Source: Phanerodontia chrysosporium (taxonomy: Eukaryota; Basidiomycota; Agaricomycetes; Polyporales; Phanerochaetaceae). From it: a stretch of 64,000 nucleotides of DNA. Below the pieces are notes generated by a model, which was given only the letters and a program-made list of their open reading frames with translations, did no database searches and was not told the origin of the DNA. The stretch covers positions 248,001-312,000 of the forward strand of contig MJGA01000013.1 in assembly GCA_001910725.1 (NCBI GenBank). The letters are read 5' to 3'. A program made the translations under genes and the position numbers. How positions within the stretch are numbered: the stretch's first letter is position 1; every line of letters begins with the position of its first letter. Positions 1-12,133 of the stretch are shown here, one piece after another.

Positions 1-2422
1 TCTCGGGGAATGGGAGTGGGAACGGTGGTGAAGTAAGCGAAGTGTTTTGGGGAGGGAGGCAGGACAGCCACAGGCGGAGGGCGGCCGCAAGAGTGTTTGC
101 AGGCTCAGCTAGTTGCTGCCACGCGGCGGTACGTGGGATGTCTTCAGGAGAGAACGACGATAGTCCAGCCTCGAGTGCCTGAACAGCACCAACCACCACC
201 TGCTTCGCCTTCCCGCTTGCAAAGTCATCCTGGAGAGTACTCAAAGCGGCTGTCTTCTCCGCTTCGCCACCCTTCGGCGCGTTGATCGACGTGCCTTCTA
301 GCCACGCAGACTCCGCGCGCCACAGCGCAGCCCACAGCCTAGTCTGCGGCGCGGCGAGACGGTCACGAAGCTTAAGGATGTCTTCACCCCAACCCCAGCT
401 GGCGATCTGGCTCCAGAGGATATCGTGACTGGGCGTCGTCTTGTGCGGATCGCGGGCACAGACTATCCAGGCTTCAAGGAGAGCTAGCCACACTTCTCGA
501 AGCGCGTCCGAAGTGCACGAGTTCGACAGGATGTAGCGACCGAGTTTGTCCAGCGGCTCCGCGGCAGTCGTCGCAAGCTGGGCGCAAAGGCCATAGCGAG
601 CGAGAGTGGTGTAGAGATGGAACGTTGAGACGAGGAGGGCGATCGCGATGGGCTCAGGGTACATCGAGGAAGAGGGAAGTGTGATGACGAAGCGAAGCAG
701 TGTCTCAGCAGACTCCGCCACAACCGTGGCGTTCTGCCGCGAGGACTGCGCCAGGACGTCGAGCAGCTGGATGGCCTCGGGTTCGGGATATACGTTGACG
801 TCTGGCACTGGCGGGACGACCACAAATCGTCGCATGACATTCGCGATCAGCTTGGGGGTGTTCACAATGGAGGTCGCGATGTCGTTGCTGTGCTTCGCCA
901 GGCGCTGGAGGAGTTGAAGCAGCTGGAACAGAGACTCTGTAGGTAGCGCAGCGATGCTAAGCGCGTCCGAAATTTGGGTGAGGATGTGCTCTATCGGGAG
1001 AGGTGACAGAACATCGTCATTGGATGATTTCAGTTCAACCCCGTCGATGCGGCTAGCGTCACCGTCCCAGAAGACAACGCATGCCCAGACGAGGTCAACT
1101 GCTCTGATACCAACGGTACCCCGTTCCGACATAGCTTCGAGGCCAGCAGCGAGCATGCGCTTCCGGAGTTCATCCTCCTGGCCTGCGAGCTCTTGTATAC
1201 TCGTCTTTCTTTCTCGAGCCGGGATCGACAGCTGCCGCGCAATCTTACTCAAGACGTCGAGCATCGATGCTCGTTGAGCAGGCACCGTCGAACGTGACAA
1301 TAGGAAGATGTCGTCGAGTGTGTAGCCCGCGTGCTTCCCTTCAGCATGGTGGTGGAGACCGAGATGTGTAGGCAGTTTCTCGGCCTCGTCGGGGGGTATA
1401 GGCTTTCCTGCAAGGTCGAAACGAAGAGATGACGACGAGGACCCTGCGTCTAGTTCAGTAGAGCCTTCTATCCATGCAAGAGATGGGTCGTGAGGCGCTG
1501 CGTTCGGGAAGAAACGACGGCGAATGTCTTCTGGCGTGCCTTCGAAGGACTCTCCGTCGCTGGGCTCTTTCCCTGAGGATGATGCATCAATCCTCATGGA
1601 AGAGGCCGCAGCGGAGGTTTCTTCAGCACTTGGTACGAGCTTGCCTTTGTCCTTGAAGTCTCCCAGGGAGATGGTAGGGCCATCGGCTTCTGTCGGTGAC
1701 ATGAGAGCGAGGGGCTTCCGCTTCGGAGATGGCGGCGCAGACTCATAGACATGAACGTCCTTTGTCGTAACGTCTGCAAAGCGTAGCTGTCGTTCAGTCT
1801 GACTGGGTGGGCGACTGCCATTCGGCGAGAGCGGGGTCGGTGAAGCGGATCGTGAAGCGAGAGCACCTGGAGCACCAGTAAACCGTCCGTCCGGGTTGTG
1901 AGACGATGAAGACGCACTTTTGAGAATTTTGGAGTCTCTACGCAGCCTGTCGGCTCTTCCGTCTTTGTTTTCCTTGCCCTGCAACTGCGCCGCCTCCCTC
2001 GCTAACCGCGCCTTCCTAAGCACCTCTCCGATATGTGGCCCGAACCGTTCCAAGATCTCTTTTCTCTCCGCTTCCCGCTCTTCCTCGGTCATAGCTTCTA
2101 CCTTTCGTGTGTTTTCTTCCTCCATCTGCCTCCTCCAGTCCTCTGTGGCCTCCGCGATGACTCTGCTACTGCGGGTCTCGTCTTCATCATCCTTGCTTGT
2201 CTCCTGAGTCTGTTGCAGAGGCGTCACCGACGGAGGTGCAGCTTGTCGTTCTGAAGCAGAGACATTCCTCTTGTTTTCTCGTGCTTTTTGGAACGCGCTT
2301 TTAGATCTGTGTTGTACACCGGGAAAACCACCGTTTGAAGTTGGCTTCGGGACGGGTGGAGCAGCTGGAGCCCCTGCTTTGCGCTCGACGATAGAACCAA
2401 CCAGAGAGCCCTTTGAGGACAT
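1..2422 (-). CDS. RPAP1: RNA polymerase II-associated protein 1 homologue (5' part, runs off window)
   Basis: The protein starts at the ATG at 2422 and reads without a stop or intron to the left edge, giving about 807 residues. I checked the frame codon by codon. RPAP1 (yeast Rba50) helps assemble and import RNA polymerase II and bridges it to chaperones. The N-terminal part has the RPAP1_N-like pattern: a Glu-rich helix with EEREAERKEILERFGP, followed by a low-complexity Ser/Pro region. Near residue 330-380 comes the RPAP1_C-like signature RFDLAGKPIPP, then GLHHH and AGYTLDDIFLLSRSTVPAQR. The remainder is alpha-helical, as in the long C-terminal repeat region of the family. The missing 3' end lies outside the window. 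The absence of introns over 2.4 kb contrasts with its neighbours. Identification rests on recalled family motifs. Confidence 0.85.
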   Translation of the reverse strand, partial: MSSKGSLVGSIVERKAGAPAAPPVPKPTSNGGFPGVQHRSKSAFQKARENKRNVSASERQAAPPSVTPLQQTQETSKDDEDETRSSRVIAEATEDWRRQMEEENTRKVEAMTEEEREAERKEILERFGPHIGEVLRKARLAREAAQLQGKENKDGRADRLRRDSKILKSASSSSHNPDGRFTGAPGALASRSASPTPLSPNGSRPPSQTERQLRFADVTTKDVHVYESAPPSPKRKPLALMSPTEADGPTISLGDFKDKGKLVPSAEETSAAASSMRIDASSSGKEPSDGESFEGTPEDIRRRFFPNAAPHDPSLAWIEGSTELDAGSSSSSLRFDLAGKPIPPDEAEKLPTHLGLHHHAEGKHAGYTLDDIFLLSRSTVPAQRASMLDVLSKIARQLSIPARERKTSIQELAGQEDELRKRMLAAGLEAMSERGTVGIRAVDLVWACVVFWDGDASRIDGVELKSSNDDVLSPLPIEHILTQISDALSIAALPTESLFQLLQLLQRLAKHSNDIATSIVNTPKLIANVMRRFVVVPPVPDVNVYPEPEAIQLLDVLAQSSRQNATVVAESAETLLRFVITLPSSSMYPEPIAIALLVSTFHLYTTLARYGLCAQLATTAAEPLDKLGRYILSNSCTSDALREVWLALLEAWIVCARDPHKTTPSHDILWSQIASWGWGEDILKLRDRLAAPQTRLWAALWRAESAWLEGTSINAPKGGEAEKTAALSTLQDDFASGKAKQVVVGAVQALEAGLSSFSPEDIPRTAAWQQLAEPANTLAAALRLWLSCLPPQNTSLTSPPFPLPFPE

Positions 2423-2674
2423 TCAAACCGTCACAGTAAGCAGAGATAATAGATCAAACCCAAGGAAGAGAAAACGGAGATGAGAGGGAGAGTGGTCGAG
2501 TTTCCTCGGTCCAGCCGGATGCGGTCATCGCTTCGGCAGGTCCCGAGATAGCGATCTTATTGCGCGCTTAGGGCAGGCGTAGCGGTCGAGTGATTGTCAC
2601 GAGCTTGGGGAAAAAAACTCTCCAGAAAATGACTTTCGTATACATAGCCAAAGAACTGTTGTATCATTATAGCA

Positions 2675-5186
2675 TTACAACGAAAATCTCGCCTGAAGGA
2701 CGAAAGCAGCAATGTCAACTGGGCGTGAAGCTTCCAACAAGCCTCCATTACTCACTCTCAAAGCGCTACCCTTGAGTTGCAGGATCGGCACGACGAGAAT
2801 AAATAAAGCCGCAACAATTGCAGCCTCACACCCGAATGTCTGTAGCGCTCCGTGCTTGGCTGCCCAAGGGACCTGGAAGTAGGTTACGCTAAAGCCACCC
2901 AGCGTGCGCGCCAGGTTCAGCAAAGCTGACATTTCGCCCTGTGGTTAAGCAATTAGCAGCAGACACAACATGAACCCACGATGCACAAAGATTACAAACC
3001 TTGTATCTTGGAAATGAATCGTTAAGATACGCATACACCACGGTAGTATTGATCATAGTCGCAATCTCAACCAGGCCCCAACCTATAATAAATGCCGCAA
3101 TAGTGAGGTGCTTCTGCAGACCAGCGCCCAGCAGTATCATTCCGCAGGTATAGAAAGCTACTGCAACATAACAGGCCCTAGAGACCAGGATCAGCTCGCA
3201 AAGCTCCAATATATCCAGTTTGTCCAACCCACCAAAGACGGCTTTCAGCCTTGAAGACACCGTTGTTGCGACGGATGGAGACGTGCATGATCCAGTCATT
3301 GAGGTATCTTCCGAGGAGCTCTCCGAGAACGACCGCCACGACGGGAGTGGCGTAACATCCGGCAATCCGTATCTGGTCGAAGCCGTATCCTATTGGTGGT
3401 GGTTGACTTAGGAATACGCCATTCGTCCCCTTGGATTCTGTGAGGCGGCGGAATATATCAGACCCATGGAGTTAGACACTCACGTTGATCCCTATGCCAA
3501 AGCCGAATAGCATAGCCTAGCTAGGTGTCAGCGGATTCATCGGTACCCACAAACCCGCACTCACCTCAAAGAGTAGGATACCAAAAACGTGAGGCCTCCA
3601 TGAAAGGCGGAACCATATTGCAGAGACGTCCCTCCAGGCAGCCCTGAACCTCGCCATGCGAGCGCCGTACGTGCCGACCAACAGCTGGAATCTCCTTCGA
3701 AGCCAGGATTTTGGCAGGTGGTACGGTTTCGGTTCTTGCAATCCGCGGTCGTACATGCTGTCGCCATCGTTAGTTATGATACTCGGTATATGTCAAGACG
3801 TAGACGTACGTCTCTTCGCCGAAGAATACGATTAGGGCCAGCACCACGGCTCCGTACATGCATGCGATGCCATAGGACCAGCGCCAACTAACGATCACGA
3901 AAATTTAGCGTTACGAATGGGCTAGAAGATGAATCATACTTCGCTCTCGCGACCAGAAATCCGAATGCCATGGGCGAAAGGAATGGAGATACGATGAAGC
4001 CCATGGTCCAGATATTCAGCTGACAAGGTGCGACAATGAGTTAGTCCTGAAACCTATGAACGTCAGGTCGCTTACCTTGCGAGCCTGGAGATGGAAGGGG
4101 AACATGTCCGTAATAACGTAGAGTCCCTTACATTGCATTCGATAAGTACACCCAGACGGGCGTGCCATGGGGCGATGTTCAGCGTACCGTTACTTGAGGC
4201 GTAGTCCTTGCGAAAACATACTGCATCGGCACATTGACCCAGAGAATCATGAATCAAGGCTTACCCGAAGAATCCATTGAGACACCGCATAGCTGCCTTT
4301 CCGATTAGATGTTGAATGCGGGCCACGTAAGTTGGAAGCCTACCCGCGAAAGTAGACAAGTTCGAGGAAAACGTATTTCCGAACAGAAAGGCCAGAGAGA
4401 GGACTTGTGACCAGAATAAGACTGGCAGCCGTCCGTAGCGGCGCATGAGCATGACGGCAAATATACCGCCCCATCCTAGTTGCGCAGGGCTGTCAGTGTC
4501 CGCCAATTGAGGAGACAAAGCCTGCTCACCGAGCAGAAATATGCTCCAGCTGCGAAACGAAGTCAGTTTTCATGTTCGAAACGTCGTTACGACGCAACGC
4601 ACTTGTTTGTCAAGTCGTTAATCTCGCCTGTCGTCGTCTTGAATTGTCTTGAAATGGCAAACAGGACGGCAGTTCCTAGCGAGAGACGTGAGCCCGGCGA
4701 CTCGGAGAAGGAAAAGTCTGGACAGCCTTACCAGTCCCGTTGTCAAAGTCTGGGACTATAGCTGCTAGCGTGATTATAAAAAGCTGGACTCCCTTGCGCA
4801 CGTCTGACCACTACTTGTGGCAACACTCAGATATATTCACTCGAGACTGAGATGGAACGATGACGCACGTTCTGAGGATCCTCGGGTCGTCGGACGGCTG
4901 CGGCCAGAGTACGGTGGTGCCGTCGGCAGTAAGCTTCAGCCTCTTCGCCACTTCGTCTCCGAACTCTACCTTCGCTTCTCTGCATCATACCATCATCGGT
5001 GCAAGCGCAGGACGCGAAGAGAAAGACGCACTCGGGGTCGACGACAAGTCGTCCAGCATTGTTCTCGTAGTAGGCGACGAGGTCTATGGTCTCGACACTA
5101 GACGCAGTCTCCTTCGCGTCTATGTCGAGCTCCTTCGCGCTGTCTGAGGGAGACTCTGGCATTGGAGGCAGCCGCGGCACGTCCAT
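2675..5186 (-). CDS. Major facilitator superfamily transporter (many introns, one frameshift)
   Basis: This is a 12-TM MFS permease of the fungal type with an N-terminal DDPxDPxNW motif before the first membrane segment. About a dozen short introns must be removed. Recognisable pieces in order are VAYYENNAGRLVVDPE, VLWPQPSDDPEDPQN, GVQLFIITLAAIVPDF, GWGGIFAVMLMRRYGRLP (the loop 2-3 G..R.GR.P motif), VTGLYVITDMFPFH, FRLSWRPHVFGILLFE and INTTVVYAYLNDSFPRYKGE. The ATG at 5186 is preferred; another in-frame ATG lies 60 nt upstream. The DDP/EDPQN motif is split between two frames at 4884-4886, consistent with one missing C in the coding strand. Substrate cannot be assigned. It lies just downstream of the A-T-R enzyme on the same strand, so export of that pathway's product is a possible role (inference). 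Confidence 0.85.
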
Positions 5187-5639
5187 GGTGGGCAGACGAT
5201 GAAGCGTGTGGCTCACTGCAGTGTCCCTCGAGTGTAGGTGCTGCACTCACATAAACGTTTACCCCCATGTTCTCCACGGCTATGATCCCATGACTCCATT
5301 GTGAGAGTCGGACTCACGAGACTTGCATTGTGAGAGAAGCCGGGGCGTCAGGCATCAGTAGTCGAATAGAACTTGGCCAGACTTGGGGCTCCTTCGTCTC
5401 GGCTCATGGGAATGCGGCTCCGACAACTCAGGGTAGGAAGCGTCAGCTGCCTCAAGCTAGGGGAAAGATGTTGACTCTCTGAGGGATCCACCCACGACTT
5501 CGCTCTGTTCGAGCCCGTCAATCAGTTGCCCTCATTGCCAAGGTCTCGCTGCATCTTAGCACATTCTCGTGCATGAACAAGCCTTGCTATTCGTATTCAG
5601 TATGTAAAACTATCGAAGAGTCTTGAAACTAGAAAGACG

Positions 5640-8600
5640 TTACGCGAGATAACCGACCGCTCTCCAGTACTTCACCCATGCCTCCGCATGTTCCTTACCA
5701 AGAGGACGCAGCTCTCTCATCGTCCGGCTATACTCTTGCAGCCGCTTCGTCTCGAACAGCGGGAGGCCTCCCGCCTCCGTTTGTATGCCGGAGTCCTGCG
5801 CACGCCTGGCGCCCGCGGCTAGTCCGCGGAAGAAGTGCACCAGCTTAATGGCAGGCTGGAAGACGCGTGTTAGCAACTGTAAACTCGTGATAGTTTGCTG
5901 CTCACGATGACCTCTGCGGTCTTCGCGTCCGCGTTCTTTGCCTTCTCTTCCAGCCTGGATACCCAATGGTCGATTGGCACGAACTCGAGGTTGGCGCCTA
6001 GCGCTTCGTTCATGTCCGAGAGGATGGTTCGCCAAGGAACGGGCCGAGGATGAACGACGTTCAGGACTAAAGGCGCAGGCTGCAGTGAGACGGCCAGATC
6101 TACAGCCAAGTTTGCCACTGCATCCATGGGGATCCACGCTGATGGCTGAATGGCTGTTAGCATCGGTGATATCATCGAACAGGGACCACGTACGCCTTCA
6201 GTGTCCGGTAGCTGGCCCATGGCCAGACTGGACTTGACCATGTTCGGAACCCAGTCGCTGATGTTCCAAGCTCCTGTGTCGACGGATCCACAAACCTGTC
6301 CGACGCGAAGGACGGTTGTGTCAAGGCCCTTATCGCGTGCCGCCGAGAGGATCTGATAATCATGAGGGCGTGACTCTATGCGGTGGTAGTGGCAACTCAC
6401 CCGTTCAGCCACGTACTTCGAGGCCGCGTAACCATTTCCGATCGCTACGGCGGGGTCGGGCAGCACGTTCTCCGGGACGAGTCCAGCCTTGGGATCCCAG
6501 CCTTGCGCGACACCGACGGAGGAAGTGTAGGCGAGTCGAACGGGGTGGTCAAGAGAGAAGCAAAAGTAGACAAGCTTTCTCGTGCCGGCAATCAGAGGCT
6601 CGAAAGAGGCAAGGCCGTGGTTGAAGTGGACCATCCAGGCGTTATGTATAATGACATCAACTGACTTCGCGATCTAGGCACACGCATGTAAGCCTGGCGC
6701 AGCGAAACGCTAAGGAGTATTTCACCTCTTGGAACACATGTGATGCCAATCCGAAGCCATCTGAGTTCAGGTCTCCGACCAAGCTTACGTACTTCTTGTC
6801 GGACAACAAGCCTGCGGGGAGCCTACGCTCCTTGAACGATTCGACCTGACGACGCACAGGGTCTTCACCAGGTTTCGCTCTGTTGAGAGCGTAGACCGTG
6901 GACACCCGCTCGTCCGCTAGGAGGGCGGCCAGGATGTGCGATCCGATGCCGCCGGTGGTGCCTGTGACGAGTACGACTGTTGGGCCTTCCGCACGTCGGC
7001 GGGCAGTGAAGGCAGATGGCATGTTGGCTGCATACTTCGCGACCATGTCATTGATTTGTTCGACGGGAGACCGAGCATCATCCACGGAGTGCGATGTCGG
7101 ATCCACCAATGATGAGATTGCCTGTGCAAGGCCCGCGACGGAAGGATGCTCGTAGACGAAGTTCTGAGAAACGTTCGCGGCAGCCTCTGCCTGCTTCCCC
7201 GCGCGCAATGCACCAATGATGCGGTTGCGCAGGAAGGTAGCGTTCAGACTAGCACCAAGTCAGAGAAGTTCACCAAGAGAGCCACCTGGCTTACCTGTCG
7301 AACCCTTGCGTGAACAGATCTTTGTGAGCGTCCACTGATCTGTCGTCATTGACATGGACTGCTTGCTTCAGCAACCACGATTCGACATCGCCGCGCTGCC
7401 ATGACAGTGGAGGCGTGATTCCTTTTGTGCCGGAGGTGTCCTCGACGGTCTTGTACCTATGGATCGCGGATAAGCCTCCAGCGGACCCGACAAAAAGTGT
7501 GGCGTACAGTTGTTCTACCTCGTCAGCATATGAGGCCCATGCTTGCTTCCGGATGGTAGTCCCTTTGGCAGCCCGTGGGATCGGCTTAGAGGGGTGCGTG
7601 ACCAAGATCATTTCCTTGAATATCCTGCTCCACGAAGGGACGCCGTGGTTCGCCTCCTCAACTGTGGGCCTTCCAAGACCGTTAGAGACACGGTGTAAAG
7701 TCAGATAGGTCTCTACACACCATATAGCATTCCTAAAGTTGGCCAAGGCCTCGTCATCATTCGGATCGATCGCGTACTTCGCTGTTGGTTCAACCAGAAC
7801 ACCCGCTTGCTCGCGCCCATGCCCGAACATAACAGCGGCAGACACCATCGGGCTGGTCACCATGTGTGCCTCCTGGGGGATAGGAACGATCTTCTCGGCT
7901 AGGTAAGGCTATTAGCGTACCGGTGATGGATGTTAGGAGCAGGGAGCGTACCGTTGCTGAGCACGATGACATCGTCCAGCCTGCCCGATCTACGCAAAAC
8001 CATGTCAGCGAAGAGCCCGCCGGAAAAGGCCCGATACGTACACCTTCCACAGGCCCTTCTTCGTCGGATGCGGGATGAACAGATCGGAGGTCGCATAGCC
8101 GCGAACGTCGGGCAGGTTTGCTACTGCAACATCTTGCGCGTCATTCGCCTGGGGCTGTCTCAGCACTGTTCCAGCCGCGGAGTGAATCTACAACCGCACG
8201 CACCAGAATGTGCAGCTCGTAGGTGCCGTCGCCTTGCGGCACAAGCCTCAGGTTGACTTCCTGCTCGTTGAACTGCATCCAATCCCAGTCTTCCGGGGAT
8301 CGGATGTCGCCGTACTCGCCGCAATCAGAGTAGAAACCGAGGGTGGGGCAGCCAAACTCAGTGCCTGCGTATACGCAGAGAAGTTTAACTCCGTTGGCGA
8401 CCAGCTGATCGCCGCTTTTCTTCGCAAGCGGACCACCAGCGAACATCTGAGGGCGCTTGAGCTATATAGCTGCACCGAAGACAAACCCACGTACCAAAGC
8501 GTCCAACGTAGTCAAATACTTCACGACCTCGGGATCTTTGGCCCATGCCTGCGAACCGGAAGCATAAGGCCTGCGGCAACTGCAAGATATTATATGGAAG

Positions 8601-9618
8601 CGCACCTCGACGAAGGACGGAACCGCGGGCAAAGCTGTGCATCTTGTCCGCCTGGCCGCCTCAAGCAGATTGTCGGGCGTCGGGACGACCGGTGGCGCTG
8701 GGTACTTCGGTTCGTACAGACCGACGGCTTGACTGATCACGAACGGCATGAGGAATTGGAAGCCGAAGCCGAACGCATGGAAGGTAGGCAGGGCCATAGA
8801 AGCCCATCGTGTCTGACGGGGCCCGCCGTCTTTCGTGATGGCTGAGGAACGGGTGAGCTACAAGAGAGTTGTGGTCGGCGGTTGCACGTACGTCTCGAAA
8901 CTGTGTGCACGGTGAATTTGTTCGTCCATGGTATAGGCTTTGGCAATCCCGTAGAGCCCGAAGAGTGTAGATAAAGCACGACGTCTTCGGGTCCCGGTCT
9001 CTTCGGAGGAGGAGGGTATGGTTCGACGCGGGTCGCAGCGCTGACATGGCAGCGCTGGCGTCCTTCTGAAGCTGCGGGAAGGCATCGTAGAGCCCTGGCA
9101 TGTCAATGACATCCAGCGGGCGTTCCGTCGTGGAAAACATGGTGCGAGCATCCTGGAGCAGAGTCTCCACGGCAGAATTGGCAACTATGCGATGGCTGCC
9201 TGTTTTCTGCAGGAGATTTGTGACCGCTGCGGCAGAGTTCCGTGGAGACATGGGCATAGGCTACAGATGAGGGGTCAGTGGTGGAACTCCTCTGGGGCGC
9301 GCTCAAGCTACTGACCACCATACCCGCTCGCACCATTCCTGCACAAACCGCGGCATATATGATCGAGTCGGTGTGTATAAGGAGGCCAACGACTTCTCCC
9401 TCCGGCCCTTTCCTGCCCGGTCGGAGGAGATGGGCAATCCGGTGGGTGGCGTCGCTGAATTCTTTGTAGGTAACCCCTTCAAAGCCGTCCGAAGGACCAG
9501 AGGGCCAAACGTAACATAAGCGATCCGGGTTGTGTTGCGCCTGCCAGTCCACTATCTCAGGTAAAAGATACAATGAGCCGTCGAGTGGAGGGAGAGGGGG
9601 ACAGTCGCTCTTCTGCAT
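5640..9618 (-). CDS. NRPS-like adenylation-thiolation-reductase enzyme (carboxylic acid reductase type), copy 1
   Basis: The enzyme activates a carboxylic acid with ATP, loads it on a phosphopantetheine arm and releases it by NADPH-dependent reduction to the aldehyde. Adenylation domain: start at the ATG at 9618 (MQKSDCPPLPPLDGS), core motif LYLHSSGSTGLPKPI near 8950, YAGTEFG near 8370 and SGRLDDVIVLSNG near 7970. The carrier domain has GFD-SLNATFLRNRIIGAL, with the modified Ser split by an intron near 7295. The reductase has VLVTGTTGGIGSHILAALL (NADP-binding) and the active-site YAASKYVAE. It ends at VKYWRAVGYLA. About a dozen introns. Fungal A-T-R enzymes of this type include L-aminoadipate-like and aryl-acid reductases; the substrate is unknown. 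A frame change near 9036-9041 fits a missing G, and an exon-phase problem near 8820-8890 is unresolved. A paralogue is at 26020. Confidence 0.88.
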
Positions 9619-10684
9619 GTTGGGGTCGGGGGCGAAAACATGCGAGTGGAACGTAGATGCGGGCCTGTTACATACCCTTGCACGGCGCGTCCACCTCCGT
9701 TGGCGCATCTTTCTCCTCAGCAGGTTGTACACACCATCGGGTTTCGCACTACCCTCGGGGCGGCTCCAATGCCACCCGAATGAGACTGAAACCGAGCTGA
9801 GATCCGAGCAGGCATTGAGGAACGATGCTCGGTGTTGCTTGCAGCGCATAGACGTGCTCCAACACGTCCTGAACGGAATATAACAGCATGTTTGGATGAG
9901 TGCGACCTTCTACGTTAGGCACTGGCCCGTGTATGTGCAGGCAAGCAGAGTCGCATAGTACGTCCGCCATCCAGCTCCTGTGGTACACCACCGAGCTCGA
10001 GTCAGCCCTGTGGTGCATCGGCCGACTCGCGTGACATGCCCGAACGACTCGCCTAACTATGATTCTGTGCCCGACAACGGTGGACGAGAGAACCCGACTC
10101 GGAGGACGTGCGATTCGTCGTTACGAGTCTCCAAAACATTGCCGTAATATTTTGTACTCCGGGTAGCGGCAGTCGCCGTGTGGATTGGCATGGAAGCGTC
10201 CGCAGCGTGAGGATATTGCGCCTCGCGGGGTAATCGCGGTTTCTGCAACGGAGGCGACGGTGTGCAAAGGATCGGCGTTTCACTGGCGGTGGCGGATGTC
10301 AATCGAAACACACCCGGGCCCTCAGCGAAATCTTCACTCCTGACATCCACCAGACTCAGTGGGGACTCTTCGGAGGCCATTAAGTGTCAAGAGGCCAGAC
10401 ACGACGTTCCCATGAGTCGACAGCGAGTGGCGAACGTTGGTCGTCGGTGAGGTCGCGCCGGTGAATTGCTCCCCAACTAGTGCTGACATGGACGCTGATT
10501 CAGAGTCCCTGGATTGTTACAGAGCACGTCGGTTGCTATCCACGACATAGCGAAGGGCAGAAGAGGAAGAGCTGTATGCAGAGGATGGCGGGCGCGGATG
10601 AAGGTGGGGTGCAAGATGCAAGGCGTCTCCGTGTAGAATGCATGCGCGGGAGCCTTCTCTTCTCTGTCAGTCCCGACTACCACC
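9619..10684. other. Intergenic region between the copy-1 reductase and the aldo-keto reductase
   Basis: This is a divergent promoter region of about 1.07 kb for the A-T-R gene (-) and the aldo-keto reductase (+). The frame of the A-T-R gene remains open upstream to about 9849, but its residues look unlike the family, so I treat that as 5' UTR. The only possible gene is the weak 107-aa ORF listed separately. Confidence 0.5.
10057..10380 (-). CDS. Hypothetical 107-aa protein, doubtful
   Basis: A true ATG at 10380 opens a 107-residue frame beginning MASEESPLSLVDVR. Its Ser/Pro-rich composition looks more protein-like than other chance frames nearby. I recognise no domain. It could be the first exon of a decayed or unannotated gene, since another minus-strand frame at 9749-10018 contains a plausible helix (LLYSVQDVLEHVYAL). 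It could equally be chance. Confidence 0.2.
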   Translation of the reverse strand: MASEESPLSLVDVRSEDFAEGPGVFRLTSATASETPILCTPSPPLQKPRLPREAQYPHAADASMPIHTATAATRSTKYYGNVLETRNDESHVLRVGFSRPPLSGTES

Positions 10685-12133
10685 ATGCCTCGGGTCCAAT
10701 ACGAAATGCTCGCCGTGGGCGACGATGATAAGGCCCAGGAAGAGCTGGAGCTGCGGCTTCGGTATAATAGGGTCAAGAAAGTGCTCTTTCACTTCCTCGT
10801 CGTCCTCGCCATCATGTACGCAGGTTTCAAGGGTCTCAGAGCCTATGTCAAGTCTTCTCAGCAATGGCTGCACACCCAGCCCTGCGGGACTCAGCGCAAC
10901 TTCAGCACCAAGCTGCCGACCCACTATACCCTGCCCTCGGGCCATCAAATACCTTCCGTCGCGCTTGGTACGGCAGGAGTAAGCTATCTTCGACCAGCGT
11001 GCTGACTCGTTCATTGACCAGGTGTCTGGAAGGCAACCCCTGGAGAGGCTGGGGACGCCACTGCTGCTGCTTTGAAGGCTGGGTATAGACACATTGATGG
11101 TGCATGGGCCTATCATGTACGTCGCGCTCTGCGTACAAAGCGTCCGTACTTATGGGTGGCGTAGAACGAGGAAGAGGTCGGGAAGGCTATCAGAAACAGC
11201 GGCGTTCCCCGCGAAGATATCTGGCTAACCTCAAAATTGTGGAACACTTTCCATGCGCCAGAAGACGTTGAACCCGCTCTCGACGAGTCTTTGACCAAGC
11301 TCGGCACCGAGTACCTCGACTTGTACCTCATCCACTGGTATGTCCCCTGCATATATGCGTGCTGAAACATGCTCAAGAACTTGATAGGCCTATTGCGTTC
11401 AAGAAGGATACCTACAATGAGCTGGACGTCGCGTTGACCGCGGATCCGTACCCCACATGGAAGAAGCTCGAAGAACTAGTTGACAAGGGCAAGATCCGCA
11501 ACATTGGAATCAGCAAGTAAGTGATCGTCTGGAATTCTAAGGTTATTCACTCGCTAATCGTGCATAGTTTCAACGTCGCTAGGTCGGCTTCCCGTGCTTC
11601 TCATCACGGAATGCGCTAACAGTCGAACCAGGGTCAAGAACCTTACCGCGAACCCGCTTAAGTACAAGCCGGCCGTGAACCAAGTCGAGCTCAGCTTCTG
11701 GAACCCGCAACCCGAGCTTCTCGCGTGGTCGCGCGAGAACGGGCTCCTGCTAGAGGCTTACTCGCCACTGGGCAGCAGCGAGCAAGTTCGGAAGACGCTC
11801 AGGGTGCCCATCGTCAAGAAGATCGCGAAAGAGCTGGGCATTACGCCCGCCCAGGTCATCATCTCGTGGCACGTCCAGCGCGGTGTACGTTATTCTCGCT
11901 CTTGCGCCGGGTTAACTGAGAATGGTACTGAGATGCTGTGCCCAGACCGTCGTTCTGCCGAAGAGCGTTACCCCTTCCCGGATCGAGGAGAACCTCAGAT
12001 TACCGCTCTTCCCGACGAGCTCTTCCAGAAGCTCGAAGCGGCAGCCGCGTCCCACCCACCACGTCGTGTCGTCGATCCCTCTAAAGGATGGGGCCTCGGC
12101 TTCGACGTTTTCGAAGACGAGTGGCCTTTGTGA
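10685..12133 (+). CDS. Aldo-keto reductase with N-terminal membrane anchor
   Basis: This is an NAD(P)H-dependent reductase of aldehydes and ketones in the AKR superfamily, close to fungal GCY1/YPR1-type enzymes. Catalytic residues are visible: Asp and Tyr in [12 protein letters not shown], Lys in LTSKLWN and His in DLYLIHW. The cofactor and barrel motifs [34 protein letters not shown] and [16 protein letters not shown] follow. It has at least five introns. Before the barrel lie about 50 extra residues with one hydrophobic segment (residues about 33-49, [16 protein letters not shown]), which suggests a type II membrane anchor. The last exon changes frame at 11993-11996, from EENL to [10 protein letters not shown]; one missing C explains it. 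It lies upstream of and divergent from the A-T-R reductase, so it could reduce that enzyme's aldehyde product to an alcohol (inference). Confidence 0.88.

Noticed and set aside
5490..5530. gttcgagcccgtcaatc as a possible tRNA T-arm
   Set aside because: No matching acceptor, D or anticodon stems surround it.
5870..6634. Separate 254-aa gene on -
   Set aside because: It is an internal part of the A-T-R reductase domain (YAASKYVAE and following exons read through introns), not a separate gene.
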